The notes: generated from the sequence alone by a model not told the origin. Counted from the first letter of the stretch, positions 32,636-42,874 are shown. The stretch is 64,000 nt of DNA from Bifidobacterium santillanense (GCF_018555385.1 NZ_JAFEJS010000004.1:124001-188000), one strand, 5' to 3'. Translations and numbers: made by a program.

Positions 32636-33823
32636 TCATTCGACGGCGATGGTGGCGAGCAGCGCCTCGTGGTCGGAACCGGCGATGCGCTTGACCTTCA
32701 TCTCCCCCGCGACGATCCCCCGGTCGACGACCACGTGGTCGATTCCCGCGAACGCGGGCGGCACTATGCGGTCGGCCGGCCAGGTGAACGTGAACCCGCG
32801 TCCGGCCATTCGCGCCGCGTCGGAGAACCGGTCGCCGAGGAAGCCGCGGAACGGCGCGTGGTCGTACGTCGCGTTGAAGTCGCCCATGAACACGTAGACG
32901 GTGGACGCGTCGTCCCTCATCAGCGCCAGTTCGTCGAGCGCGCGCCGCCACTGCCCCCAGTAGCCGGGCACGGGCGCGGTCGTGTGCACCGAGACGAACC
33001 GGATCGACCTCGCACCACCGGCGAACGCGACGGTGCCTCCGGGCATGAACGAGGCGCTGGAGTTGACGTCGTCGTCGGCCGGGTCGCCCAGGGGCGTGGC
33101 GGACCACAGGCCGTTGCCGTACACGCCGTCGGAGCTGGAGACGTGCGAGTACGGCAGGTAGTCGCCGATGCCGGCTTCGTCGAGCCTCGCGACGAACGCC
33201 TCGGTCGTCTCCTGCAGCGCGAGCACCTCGACATGCTGGTCGCGCACCGTGTCGACGATCGCCCGCGCGTCGGCCCGGCCCTTGTACACGTTGAACGTCA
33301 TCACGCGCGCGTACGCGTCGTCGAGGATCGGGCTCGGCTGCGCGACGGCGGACAGGGCCCGGCCGGGCAGTTTCTCCCGAGTCGAGAAGAACGGGTACTG
33401 CCACCACACGTTGACCGCGAGCAGGCCGAGCGCGACGACGACGGTCACGACGCGTTTCGAGGCGAACGCGAGCACGAGCGAGAGCGCGGCGACGAGGATG
33501 AACCAGGGCGTGGCCGACACGAGGATCGGCACGTACGGCGTGTCCTGTAGATCGGACGGCAGCGCGCGGGCCGCCGTGCCGACGACCGCGAGCATCGCCA
33601 AAAGCGTCGAGACCGCGCCCATCATGCGGTGGCCGCGTCGCCCGCCGCCCGCGCCGCCGTCACGTCCGTTGCCGTTCGCCATGTTCCTCCTCGCCTTGTT
33701 CCCGTTCGCCGATCCCCGCGGCCGTCGCTTCGCCCGCCCGCGGTCCCGGGCGTCAGCCTCGGCCCGCGCGATGAGTTCGGCGCGGCCGCCATCGTATCCG
33801 CGCCCGGATGATCGTCGGGACAT
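32636..33823 (-). CDS. endonuclease/exonuclease/phosphatase family membrane protein
   Basis: The 395-residue protein has a basic N-terminal tail and three membrane segments (about residues 65-85, 97-117 and 122-140). An EEP-fold domain follows with motifs MTFNVYKG, LALQETTE (metal Glu), GDFNATYDH and the catalytic His in GSDHEALL. The enzymatic part should face outside the membrane. Substrates in this family range from nucleic acids to lipids, so no reaction is assigned. The ATG at 33823 has GGAGGGAG at 6 bases. It is a single gene, divergent from tRNA-Arg. Confidence 0.88.
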   Translation of the reverse strand: MSRRSSGRGYDGGRAELIARAEADARDRGRAKRRPRGSANGNKARRNMANGNGRDGGAGGGRRGHRMMGAVSTLLAMLAVVGTAARALPSDLQDTPYVPILVSATPWFILVAALSLVLAFASKRVVTVVVALGLLAVNVWWQYPFFSTREKLPGRALSAVAQPSPILDDAYARVMTFNVYKGRADARAIVDTVRDQHVEVLALQETTEAFVARLDEAGIGDYLPYSHVSSSDGVYGNGLWSATPLGDPADDDVNSSASFMPGGTVAFAGGARSIRFVSVHTTAPVPGYWGQWRRALDELALMRDDASTVYVFMGDFNATYDHAPFRGFLGDRFSDAARMAGRGFTFTWPADRIVPPAFAGIDHVVVDRGIVAGEMKVKRIAGSDHEALLATIAVE

Positions 33824-34001
33824 CCGCATCTCCCTCCCGTTTCGCGAGCCACCTTACCGTGACCGGCGCGCGGGAGGAGCCGGCCCGGCACACGATTCAC
33901 AGGACGATCGCATGACGGCCGACCACCGAGCCGGGGATTTTCCCCGAAAATCACCCGATGGCGCGGCGTTGGCCGGGGGCCGTGTACAATGGACCGCTGT
34001 C

Positions 34002-34077
34002 GCCTCGGTAGCTCAGGGGATAGAGCACCGCTCTCCTAAAGCGGGTGTCGTCAGTTCGAATCTGATCCGGGGCACCA
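34002..34077 (+). tRNA. tRNA-Arg (anticodon CCU), integration site
   Basis: The acceptor GCCTCGG pairs with CCGGGGC (one G-U). The anticodon stem CCGCT/AGCGG holds loop CTCCTAA (anticodon CCT), the T-arm contains AGTTCGAATCT, and CCA is encoded. TACAAT at 33985-33990 is a good -10. The segment from the last anticodon base to the CCA (34037-34075) recurs exactly at 42960-42998 and in part at 45073-45101, marking this gene as an attachment site. Confidence 0.97.
34037..34075 (+). repeat. attachment-like direct repeat, copy A (within tRNA-Arg)
   Basis: 39 bases identical to 42960-42998. The inner 29 bases (34042-34070) are also identical to 45073-45101. Confidence 0.9.
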
Positions 34078-34080
34078 TCA

Positions 34081-34108
34081 CCCCTTGGAACGCAACGGTT
34101 CCAAGGGG
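34081..34108 (+). terminator. terminator of tRNA-Arg
   Basis: The stem CCCCTTGGAAC/GTTCCAAGGGG with a 6-base loop is followed by TTTCCC. Related copies follow both other tRNA 3'-end repeats. Confidence 0.85.
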
Positions 34109-34187
34109 TTTCCCGTTATCCGAGATTTTCAGGATCGATGGGGGATGTGTCGCCGTACACGCTCCACTTTCCATTGACCAGACACAT

Positions 34188-34255
34188 CGCCGCTCACTTA
34201 CCGTCACTGACCATCACTTACTTTCCAAGGGTGAGTGAGGGGGTAAGTGTCGGCG
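34188..34255. repeat. iteron-like palindromic cluster, left end of island
   Basis: Contains CGCTCACTTACC, the 18-mer TCACTGACCATCACTTAC (34204-34221), GGGTGAGTGAG, and GGTAAGTGTCGGCG, which is near-complementary to the first part. The same 18-mer and arms recur at 44851-44930. Confidence 0.75.
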
Positions 34256-34324
34256 CTGGAGACCAACGCGAACATGGTCTTACGCAGGTCGCCCGCCGCA
34301 AAATCTTCCCTGCATATCGGTCAT

Positions 34325-35272
34325 CTAGTCGATTCTCGCCAGATCGGCGGCTCCGATGACACCGGCCATGCCGCCGGCCTTGGCTTCCAGAATGCTGGCA
34401 TGCTGGCGGTACATGCTGGCCTCAAGATAGCGGCTGAACGCGGCTCGCGCGGGGTCAAGCAGCATGCCGCCGACCTCGGCGACGCCTCCGCCGATGACGA
34501 AGGTGTCGGGGTCCAGCACGGAGGCCAGATTGGCCATGAGACGGCCGAGCCATTCGCCGATCCGGTCGAACGCCTCGTTGGCGGTGGGATCGCCCTGCCG
34601 GGCGGCGTCCCTCACCATCGGGCCGATGAGCTTGCTTCGGTCGTATTCGCACGCCTCGAGCAGATGCTCCGACTGGCAGGGCTGCCTTCTGGCCGCGGAC
34701 CATGCGAACCGTTCCAATGCGGAGCCGGAGGCGTACTGTTCGGCGCATCCAAGCAGACCGCACCCGCAGGCCTCGCCGTCGGGAACCATGACCATGTGTC
34801 CAATCTCACCAGCCATGCCAAACCCGCCTCTGGCCAATTGACCGTTGACGATGACGGCGCCGCCGACGCCGGTACCCACGGTGATCATGATCATGTCTCG
34901 GGAACCACGGCCGGCACCGAAGCGGTATTCGCCCCATCCGGCGGCGTTGGCGTCGTTCTCCACGACCACCTTGACGCCGTCCCCGATCAGATTCTCGATG
35001 GCATCGGCGAGCGGGTACTGGTTCCATGCCGGCAGGTTCGCCGCGAAGCTGACGGTGCGTCGGTCGGACGCCACGTTGCCGGCGGCCGAGATGCCGATGG
35101 ACCTGATGTCGCCGTCATTTTTGCACCGTTGGTAGATGCCGGCCACGACGGCGTTGATGTCGGCGGCGTCCTCCGGCGTGGGCACGCGCTGCAGGCAACG
35201 GATGTTGCCCTTCTCGTCGCAGATGCCTCCGGCGATCTTGGTGCCGCCGATATCGATGCCGAGCGTTTCCAT
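34325..35272 (-). CDS. ROK-family sugar kinase, probably glucokinase
   Basis: The 315-residue protein has the ROK ATP-binding start GIDIGGTKIAGG, the sugar-binding ENDANAAGWGE segment, and the zinc motif CGCGLLGCAEQY after GEIGH. It phosphorylates free hexose with ATP. As last gene of the PTS operon it would phosphorylate the glucose released when 6-phospho-beta-glucosidase splits a phosphorylated disaccharide. The ATG at 35272 has AAGGA about 9 bases upstream. No helix-turn-helix is present, so it is an enzyme and not a ROK repressor. Confidence 0.9.
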   Translation of the reverse strand: METLGIDIGGTKIAGGICDEKGNIRCLQRVPTPEDAADINAVVAGIYQRCKNDGDIRSIGISAAGNVASDRRTVSFAANLPAWNQYPLADAIENLIGDGVKVVVENDANAAGWGEYRFGAGRGSRDMIMITVGTGVGGAVIVNGQLARGGFGMAGEIGHMVMVPDGEACGCGLLGCAEQYASGSALERFAWSAARRQPCQSEHLLEACEYDRSKLIGPMVRDAARQGDPTANEAFDRIGEWLGRLMANLASVLDPDTFVIGGGVAEVGGMLLDPARAAFSRYLEASMYRQHASILEAKAGGMAGVIGAADLARID

Positions 35273-35320
35273 GACTGATTTTCCTTGCTGTCGAGATGGT
35301 TGTTGAGAGCCGACCATCGC

Positions 35321-36946
35321 TCAGTGGTTGCGGATGGCGTCGCGCAGGGGCAGGACGCTGGTGGGAGATACGGACAGTTCGTCGAGTCCGATCTCGAGGA
35401 ACGCGTCGGTCAGGCTCAGGTCCGCGCCGAGTTCACCGCAGATGCCGCACCAGATGCCGTGGCGGTGCGCGGCCTCGGTGGCCATGCGGATCATGCGCAG
35501 CACGGCGGGCGAGTGCGGGTCTGCGAAGCGGCCGAGGTTCGGGTTCTGTCGGTCACAGGCCAGCGTGTACTGGGTCAGATCGTTGGTGCCGATGGAGAAG
35601 AAGTCGACCTCGGCGGCCAGTTCGTCGGCCATGATGACCGAGGCGGGAGTCTCGATCATGATGCCGACCTGGATGTGCTCGTTGAAGTCGATGTGCTCGC
35701 CGCGCAGCTCGTCTTTGACCTCGTCGAGGATCTTCCTGGCGTCGCGCACCTCCTGCACCGAGGTGATCATGGGCAGCATGATGGCGATATTGCCGTACAC
35801 GGAGGCCCGCAGGAGGGCACGCAACTGGACTTTGAAGATCTTCGGACGGGTCAGGCAGATGCGGATGGCGCGGTAGCCGAGGGCGGGGTTGTCCTCGTGC
35901 TCCAGATTGAAATAGCCGACCTGCTTGTCCGCGCCGATGTCAAGCGTACGGATGACGACGAGTCGATCGCCCATCTTTTGCGCGACCTCCTTGTACGCCT
36001 CGAACTGGAACTCCTCGGTCGGGTAGTCCTCGCTCTCCAGGTACAGGAACTCGCTGCGGAACAGGCCGATGCCCTCGGCGTCGTTGGCCAGCACCGCAGT
36101 CACGTCCGAAGGGCGGCCGATGTTGGCGTACAGACGGACCTTCCGGCCGTCCTTGGTCTCGGTGGGCTTGCCTTTGAGCTCCTGCAGCAGGCGCAGGTGC
36201 TCCTCGTACTTGGCCTTCCTGCCGCGGTATTCGGCCAGCGTGGACTCATCCGGGTCGACGAACACCAGTCCGCTGGTGCCGTCGATCACGGCGGTGTGGC
36301 CGTCGTCGTCCGGGTCGAAGGAGTCGCCGATGCCGATGATGGCGGGCAGACCCATCGTGCGGGCCAGAATCGCGGTGTGCGAGTTCGAGGAGCCCTTGGC
36401 GGTCACGAAGCCCAGGACCTTGGCGCGGTCGAGCTGCACGGTCTCGCTGGGGGCAAGGTCCTCGGCGAGGATGATGTGGCTGTCGCCGTCGCCACCAGCG
36501 GCGGTGCCGCCGCGTTTGCCTTCGAGCACATTGATCACGCGGCGGGAGACGTCCTTGACGTCGGCGGCGCGGGCCTGCATGTAGGAGTTGTCCATCGCGG
36601 CGAACATGGCGGCGAACTGTTCGGCGGTGCTGTTGACCGCGTACTCGGCGTTCACCTTGCTCTGCGTAATCAGGTCCTCGATGCTTTCCACGTAGTCCGG
36701 ATCTTGGAGCATGAGCTGGTGGGTGTCGAACAGTTCGGCCTTGCCCTCGCCGAATTCGGCCGCGGTCCTGTCGCGCAGCCGCTTCAACTGGGCGACGGCC
36801 GTGTCACGGGCCGTGCGGAAACGTTCCACCTCGGCCTTCGGGTCGTCGACCACGCGGCGGTCCACGGCGTGGTCGGCAGTGTCGAGCACACGGATAGTGC
36901 CGATGGCGATGCCGGCGGAGACGCCGGTGCCCTGTATCGTCCTCAT
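35321..36946 (-). CDS. ptsI: PTS enzyme I (phosphoenolpyruvate-protein phosphotransferase)
   Basis: The 541-residue protein takes phosphate from PEP and passes it to HPr. The active-site His is in GSSNSHTAILAR (near residue 190). The PEP-binding barrel includes GIGLFRSEFLY, MIETPASV, FFSIGTNDLTQY and the catalytic Cys in GICGELG. The ATG overlaps the HPr stop (TGATG) with AAGGAG upstream. It lies inside the sugar operon, not in a separate general PTS locus. Confidence 0.96.
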   Translation of the reverse strand: MRTIQGTGVSAGIAIGTIRVLDTADHAVDRRVVDDPKAEVERFRTARDTAVAQLKRLRDRTAAEFGEGKAELFDTHQLMLQDPDYVESIEDLITQSKVNAEYAVNSTAEQFAAMFAAMDNSYMQARAADVKDVSRRVINVLEGKRGGTAAGGDGDSHIILAEDLAPSETVQLDRAKVLGFVTAKGSSNSHTAILARTMGLPAIIGIGDSFDPDDDGHTAVIDGTSGLVFVDPDESTLAEYRGRKAKYEEHLRLLQELKGKPTETKDGRKVRLYANIGRPSDVTAVLANDAEGIGLFRSEFLYLESEDYPTEEFQFEAYKEVAQKMGDRLVVIRTLDIGADKQVGYFNLEHEDNPALGYRAIRICLTRPKIFKVQLRALLRASVYGNIAIMLPMITSVQEVRDARKILDEVKDELRGEHIDFNEHIQVGIMIETPASVIMADELAAEVDFFSIGTNDLTQYTLACDRQNPNLGRFADPHSPAVLRMIRMATEAAHRHGIWCGICGELGADLSLTDAFLEIGLDELSVSPTSVLPLRDAIRNH

Positions 36947-37206
36947 CACAGATTCTCCTTGAGGAACCGCTCGAACTCCTCGGCGGCCTTGACCTCGTCG
37001 TTGCCCTCCACCTTGACGGTGACCTCATCGCCCTGCTTGACGCCGAGTCCCATGACGCCGAAGATGCGCTTGGCGTCCACGGACTTGCCGCCGCGGTTGA
37101 TGATGATGGTCGACTCGTACTGCTGCGCCTTGCCGACCAGCAGACCGGCGGGTCGGGCATGCATGCCCTCGGGGTCGGAGACGGTGAACGTGAATTCCTG
37201 GGTCAT
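36946..37206 (-). CDS. ptsH: PTS phosphocarrier protein HPr
   Basis: The 86-residue HPr has the active-site His16 in GMHARPAG. The position of the regulatory Ser46 of Gram-positive HPr is Arg47 here (VDAKRIFGVMGLG), so it could not be controlled by HPr kinase at that site. AAGGAG lies 7 bases before the ATG. It lies between the 6-phospho-beta-glucosidase and enzyme I genes. Confidence 0.96.
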   Translation of the reverse strand: MTQEFTFTVSDPEGMHARPAGLLVGKAQQYESTIIINRGGKSVDAKRIFGVMGLGVKQGDEVTVKVEGNDEVKAAEEFERFLKENL

Positions 37207-37287
37207 GATGACGCTCCTTATGCGTTCCTATGGATTGACTCGATTGATGCGATTGACTCGATGCGATCGGCGCGCTCGGCGTCCGAT

Positions 37288-38739
<1,452 letters not shown>

Positions 38740-38764
38740 CTATTATGGCCGACGCGGCCGCGTC

Positions 38765-39091
38765 TCAGCCGATCCTCCTGTAGAGCGCGATGAGCTCGTT
38801 GACCAGCAGCCTGACGGTCTCGGCGGCCATCATCTGGTCCTCGACGTGCGTCATGAGCAGGGTGACCTCGATCTTCTCGCCCGACGCCTCTCGCTGCACG
38901 AGGTCGGTGTGCAGGTCATGGCCGGTCGAGAAGCTGGCGTCGCCGCTCTTGATGAGCTCGTCGGCCTTGTCGTAGTCGCCGGCCTTGGCCGCCTGCAGCG
39001 CCTCGATGTAGTCGGATTTGACGCTCCCCGCTGCGGTGATCATCTGGAAACAGAGGGTCTCCCAGTCGAAGTCCTTGTTGTCTTCTGCCAT
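38765..39091 (-). CDS. PTS lactose/cellobiose-type IIA component
   Basis: The 108-residue all-helical IIA has the phosphorylated His82 and metal-binding Asp85 in MTHVEDQMM, as in Lac/Cel IIA proteins. It carries phosphate from HPr to IIB. The ATG at 39091 has GAGG at 9 bases; an ATG three codons upstream overlaps that ribosome site and is less likely. Confidence 0.93.
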   Translation of the reverse strand: MAEDNKDFDWETLCFQMITAAGSVKSDYIEALQAAKAGDYDKADELIKSGDASFSTGHDLHTDLVQREASGEKIEVTLLMTHVEDQMMAAETVRLLVNELIALYRRIG

Positions 39092-39152
39092 TGTCGTCAT
39101 CCTCGGTTCGTTTGCTTGTTTGTTCGCTGTCCCTGTAACGCTTCGTCCCGGC

Positions 39153-39452
39153 TCACTTGGCGGCGATGGCGATGGCGTGCTCGAGCACCTTGTCGCCGCG
39201 CACCAGGCCGTAGTCCTGCGGGTTGATGGCCTCGACCGGCTTACCGGGCAGCAGCTTCTGGACGCGGCCGAGCTCATAGCGGACCTGAGGACCGAGCAGA
39301 ACGACGTTGGCGTCGGCGGCCTTGTCCTCGACCTCGGAGACGGGGTAGGCGTCGATCTCGGCCTCGATGCCCTTGGTCTCGGCGGCGGCGCGCATCTTCT
39401 TGACCAGCATGCTGGTGGACATTCCGGCGTTGCAGCACAGTACGATCTTCAT
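39153..39452 (-). CDS. PTS lactose/cellobiose-type IIB component
   Basis: The 99-residue protein starts with MKIVLCCNAGMSTSMLV. Cys7 lies in the IIB phosphorylation loop (CxAGMSTS). It takes phosphate from IIA and gives it to the sugar bound by IIC. AAGGA lies about 9 bases before the ATG. A 194-base gap with two hairpins separates it from IIC upstream. Confidence 0.95.
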   Translation of the reverse strand: MKIVLCCNAGMSTSMLVKKMRAAAETKGIEAEIDAYPVSEVEDKAADANVVLLGPQVRYELGRVQKLLPGKPVEAINPQDYGLVRGDKVLEHAIAIAAK

Positions 39453-39646
39453 GGTGATGTTCCTTTCACTGTTCGTCGCCCGCATCGGCTGCGGGGCGAC
39501 TGGTTGTCATGGATGGTTGGGTGATAATTGAGTGTGTTCGGTCGGTAGGAGGGGATCCGGCGGGAAGTGCTCGATGCCGCCGGACCCCCATGTCATCCGG
39601 TCTTGGCTATCGATCGACCGGAAGCGTGTGATTTCGGGCGCCCGGT

Positions 39647-40990
39647 TCAGTCCTGCACCGCGGCGGCGTCGTTGGCGTTCTGCTCGGCGACCCAGGCCTG
39701 ATCCTGCTTCTTGACGAACGGCAGGTAGACGACCACGGAGATCACGAGGATGACGAGCTGGATGAGCGCGCCCTTCCAGCCGCCCAACAGGAAGCCGGAG
39801 ATGATCACCGGAGTGGTCCACGGCACCTGGACGGCGCCGAACGGCGGCATGAAGCCGATGTACATCGCACCGTAGGTGATGATCATGGCGATCAGCGGGA
39901 CGGCGATGAACGGGATCAGGAAGAACGGGTTGAACACGATCGGCAAGCCGAAGATGACCGGCTCGTTGATGTTGAACAGACCCGGCACGATGGACAGCTT
40001 CGACATCTCCTTCATCTGGCTGGACTTGGCCACGATCAGGCCGGCGATGAGCAGGCCGAGGGTGATGCCGGTGCCGCCGAACTTGACGAAGCAGTCGACG
40101 ATCTGCGGGGTGAGGATGTGGCCGCCGTCGGCGGCGGTCACGGCCTTGCCGGCGTCCATGAGGGCCTGGTTGGCCACGGAGTTGGCAGTCAGAAGCGGGG
40201 CCATGATGCCCATGACGACGTTCGGGCCGTGGATGCCGCACCAGAAGAGGACGGAGATGAGCAGGGTGATGATGATCGCGCCGGCCCAGTTGTCGGTGAG
40301 ATTCTGCATCGGGGTCTGCAGGATCTTGAAGATGAGCTCGGTGAAGCTCACGCCGCCGAACACTTGGCACAGGTGGTAGATGATCGCGGAACCGAGCACC
40401 ACGAAGAAGCCGGGAATCATGGCGGAGAAGGCGTTGGACACGCCGTCGGGCACGGAGTCGGGCAGCTTGATCTTGAGGTTGTGCTTCATGCACTTGACGA
40501 ACACCAGTCCGGACAGCAGACCGACGATGATGGCGGTGATCACGCCGTTGCCGCCGGTCCACGAGGTGGAAATCGCTCCGGACACAGAGGCGGTGGTGCC
40601 CTCCTTGAGCGCCTCGACGGTGCTGTGGTCGATGCTCACCGAGGACGGCGAGAGGATGAAGAAGGCGACCAGGGACAACAGGCCGGAGGAGATACCGTCC
40701 TCGTTCTCGTTGCGCGCATAGGCGTAGCCGATGCCGACCGCGATGATGATGGCCAGGATGTTGAACGTGCCGGCGGACACCTGGTTCAGACCGATGTTCC
40801 ACTTATCGGTGAGCAGGTTGTTCATGAAGTCCGTGTAGCCCTCGAACGGCAGGTTCGCGAGCAGCAGGAACAGCGAACCCACCAGAGTGGCCGGCATCGT
40901 GAGCACGAAGCCGTCCTTCAATGCGGTGACCGCCTTGGTCGTCGCGAATTTCATGAAGCCGTTGAGCAGTGTATTGCCGAACTCCTTCAT
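39647..40990 (-). CDS. PTS lactose/cellobiose-type IIC permease
   Basis: The 447-residue membrane protein has about ten hydrophobic segments, the CelB/IIC signature region GIHGPNVVMGIMAPLL, and the sugar-binding NINEPVIFGLPIVFNP. It moves and allows phosphorylation of cellobiose or related beta-glucosides. It is the first gene of the operon, with AAGGAGG before the ATG. Its strong promoter is surrounded by GntR-type palindromes. Confidence 0.94.
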   Translation of the reverse strand: MKEFGNTLLNGFMKFATTKAVTALKDGFVLTMPATLVGSLFLLLANLPFEGYTDFMNNLLTDKWNIGLNQVSAGTFNILAIIIAVGIGYAYARNENEDGISSGLLSLVAFFILSPSSVSIDHSTVEALKEGTTASVSGAISTSWTGGNGVITAIIVGLLSGLVFVKCMKHNLKIKLPDSVPDGVSNAFSAMIPGFFVVLGSAIIYHLCQVFGGVSFTELIFKILQTPMQNLTDNWAGAIIITLLISVLFWCGIHGPNVVMGIMAPLLTANSVANQALMDAGKAVTAADGGHILTPQIVDCFVKFGGTGITLGLLIAGLIVAKSSQMKEMSKLSIVPGLFNINEPVIFGLPIVFNPFFLIPFIAVPLIAMIITYGAMYIGFMPPFGAVQVPWTTPVIISGFLLGGWKGALIQLVILVISVVVYLPFVKKQDQAWVAEQNANDAAAVQD

Positions 40991-41069
40991 TCTCGTCCTC
41001 CTTCGGACTGATGTGATCTTCCGGGCCGGCGTCCTTGCACCACCCCGGTTTCCTTTTCCGTTGGTCAAG

Positions 41070-41100
41070 TCATTCGAATGAATAGGCAACATCCGAATGA
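41070..41100. promoter_or_regulatory. GntR-type operator in the PTS leader
   Basis: TCATTCGAATGA (41070-41081) is a perfect palindrome followed by the variant half-site ATCCGAATGA (41091-41100). Both lie within the transcribed leader. Confidence 0.7.
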
Positions 41101-41109
41101 CTTGGCTTC

Positions 41110-41138
41110 AGCATACGACAGTCATTCGTCTGAGTCAA
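41110..41138 (-). promoter_or_regulatory. promoter of the PTS operon
   Basis: On the minus strand TTGACT (41133-41138), a 17-base spacer and TATGCT (41110-41115). It lies 120 bases upstream of IIC. Half-site GTCATTCGTCTG lies in the spacer, and full palindromes lie just upstream and downstream. Confidence 0.8.
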
Positions 41139-41140
41139 AT

Positions 41141-41152
41141 TCATTCGAATGA
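41141..41152. promoter_or_regulatory. GntR-type operator upstream of the PTS -35
   Basis: A second exact copy of TCATTCGAATGA directly abuts the -35 hexamer. The presence of two copies supports specific regulation. Confidence 0.75.
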
Positions 41153-41219
41153 TTTTTCCACACGGCGCGTCCCGGCCCGAGAGAACGGTTCCAGGAGGAC
41201 GGATCGCGGTGTGGCGAAC

Positions 41220-41250
41220 AAAAAAACCGGCCGTCACGACGACGACCGGT
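41220..41250 (-). terminator. intrinsic terminator of the first GntR gene
   Basis: On the minus strand a GC-rich stem ACCGG-CGTC/GACG-CCGGT (one mismatch) is followed by seven T. It lies 32 bases past the stop. Confidence 0.85.
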
Positions 41251-41282
41251 CACCAGGGAAGATCACTTCGACGAAGCGCTCC

Positions 41283-41981
41283 CTACTTCAAATCGGCGAA
41301 GTTGAAGAACGTCGCCTTCTCGTAGTGGTAGTAGACCGTGCCCACATTGAACAGACGGCCATTGGACAGGTAGGCGTGGTCCTCGACCACCAGCGCCGGA
41401 TCGCCCGCCGACAGCCCCAGGAGATCGGCCTGCCCACGATCCAGCTTGCGCGCATACATCAGTTTGTCGGCGAAGCCCGTCACCAATTTCAGATCCCTGC
41501 GGATGTACGAGTAGATGGAGCCGTCGGCGATCTCCTCGTTGAGGTAGGGCACGAACTCCTTGAGGTACAGGGCGTACTCGATGGCGAACGGCTCGCCGTC
41601 TAGCAGACGCAGACGGGAGATGCTGTAGACATCATCACCGGGATCGCATTTGAGCCGTCCGGCGTCCCCACCCGCCTCGCGCTGCTCCAATTTGATCACC
41701 TTGGAGGACACGGCATGCCCGGGGAACTCCGAGGTCAATCCCCTCGTGTTGTTGATGTTGAGACACCCGTCCCGATCGTCCTCCCGCACGAACATGCCGC
41801 TGCCCTGCACAGGGCACACGTCCCCGAGGTTGACCAGCAGCGCGATGGCGTTGCGCACGCAGTACCGGGTCACGCCGAAGCGTTCCATGAGCTCAGGCTC
41901 GGTGGGCAGCTTGCCCGTGGCGCGGTATTCGCCACGCTCGATCTCCATCTTGAGGATCTTCGCCAGCTCACGGTACTTCAT
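41283..41981 (-). CDS. GntR/UTRA-family regulator (copy nearer the PTS operon)
   Basis: The 232-residue protein has an N-terminal GntR winged helix (KLPTEPELMERFGVTRYCVR) and a C-terminal UTRA effector domain ending with the LSNGRLFN segment. Such regulators of PTS operons usually sense phospho-beta-glucosides. GGAGG lies 9 bases before the ATG. It is upstream of the PTS operon on the same strand but with its own terminator. It is paralogous to the next GntR gene. Confidence 0.92.
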   Translation of the reverse strand: MKYRELAKILKMEIERGEYRATGKLPTEPELMERFGVTRYCVRNAIALLVNLGDVCPVQGSGMFVREDDRDGCLNINNTRGLTSEFPGHAVSSKVIKLEQREAGGDAGRLKCDPGDDVYSISRLRLLDGEPFAIEYALYLKEFVPYLNEEIADGSIYSYIRRDLKLVTGFADKLMYARKLDRGQADLLGLSAGDPALVVEDHAYLSNGRLFNVGTVYYHYEKATFFNFADLK

Positions 41982-42121
41982 ACACCTATCCTCCGTATCC
42001 ACATCACCGTCTTCGCCGCCATCTCGCCGCATCGGCACGGCCTATACGGTCATACTATCGCATGATTCCGATTCGTTCGAATACCGGATGCACCCGTTCC
42101 CGCGCCCGAAGGCCTCCCTTA

Positions 42122-42829
42122 TCAACGCATCGGCGCCGCGGAGTAGAACCTCGCGTTCGCCGAGTGATACAGACTCCGCGAGGAGTTGAACAATCGGCCG
42201 TTCGACAGAAACGCATCATCCTCGACGCAGATCGAGGGGTCACCCTCCCGCAACCCCAACGAACCGGCCGCCGACGCGTCAAGCCGGTCAAGGTAGACCG
42301 TCTTATCGACGAACCCGAACCGCAACCCCAGATCATCATGCACATAGGAATACAGCGAACCGCCGGCGACATCCTCGCCGATGTACGGCACGAACTCCTT
42401 GAGATAGCACGCCGTCTCATAACTGATCGGCAATCCGTCCACCCTGCGCAGACGCACCACACGCCATACCCGATCCCCCTCGTCGCACCGCATACGCAGC
42501 GCGAGCCGCGCATCGGCCCGAACCAACGCGAGCTCGCGCACCTCCGATGTGACGCGGCGCCCGGGAAAATCCGCCGAAATCCCATACGATGTCCCCAAAG
42601 GCAGGTAGTTGCCATCGCGTCTTTCACGCACGAACACGCCGCTGCCGCATACCGGGAACACCTCGCCCGCCGCGGTCAGCTCCGCGATCGCCCCGCGCAC
42701 GCAGTAGCGGGACACCCCATACCTCTCCATGAGCCGATCCTCCGTCGGCAGCTTGTTCGTCACGGAGAACTCCCCCGATGCGATTCGCTTCCGCAGCTCC
42801 ATCGCCAATCCGCGCTGTTTCGTAACCAT
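42122..42829 (-). CDS. GntR/UTRA-family regulator (second copy)
   Basis: The 235-residue paralogue of the neighbouring GntR protein has the same layout: GntR helix-turn-helix KLPTEDRLMERYGVSRYCVR and UTRA domain with FLSNGRLFNS. The two diverge in the ligand domain, so they may sense different sugars. No Shine-Dalgarno precedes the ATG, suggesting a leaderless or weakly translated start. A palindrome of the same family lies upstream. Confidence 0.9.
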   Translation of the reverse strand: MVTKQRGLAMELRKRIASGEFSVTNKLPTEDRLMERYGVSRYCVRGAIAELTAAGEVFPVCGSGVFVRERRDGNYLPLGTSYGISADFPGRRVTSEVRELALVRADARLALRMRCDEGDRVWRVVRLRRVDGLPISYETACYLKEFVPYIGEDVAGGSLYSYVHDDLGLRFGFVDKTVYLDRLDASAAGSLGLREGDPSICVEDDAFLSNGRLFNSSRSLYHSANARFYSAAPMR

Positions 42830-42854
42830 ATGGCCATGATAACAGAACAACCCC

Positions 42855-42872
42855 AATTCATGCGGATGAATT
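42855..42872. promoter_or_regulatory. GntR-type operator upstream of the second GntR gene
   Basis: AATTCATGCGGATGAATT has 7-bp arms and a 4-base centre. It resembles the TCATTCGAATGA sites of the PTS promoter and suggests autoregulation. Confidence 0.6.
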
Positions 42873-42874
42873 AA

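Noticed and set aside
36946..36949. GTG at 36949 as the enzyme I start
   Set aside because: The ATG one codon later gives the usual N-terminus and sits 8 bases from GGAG; the difference is one residue.
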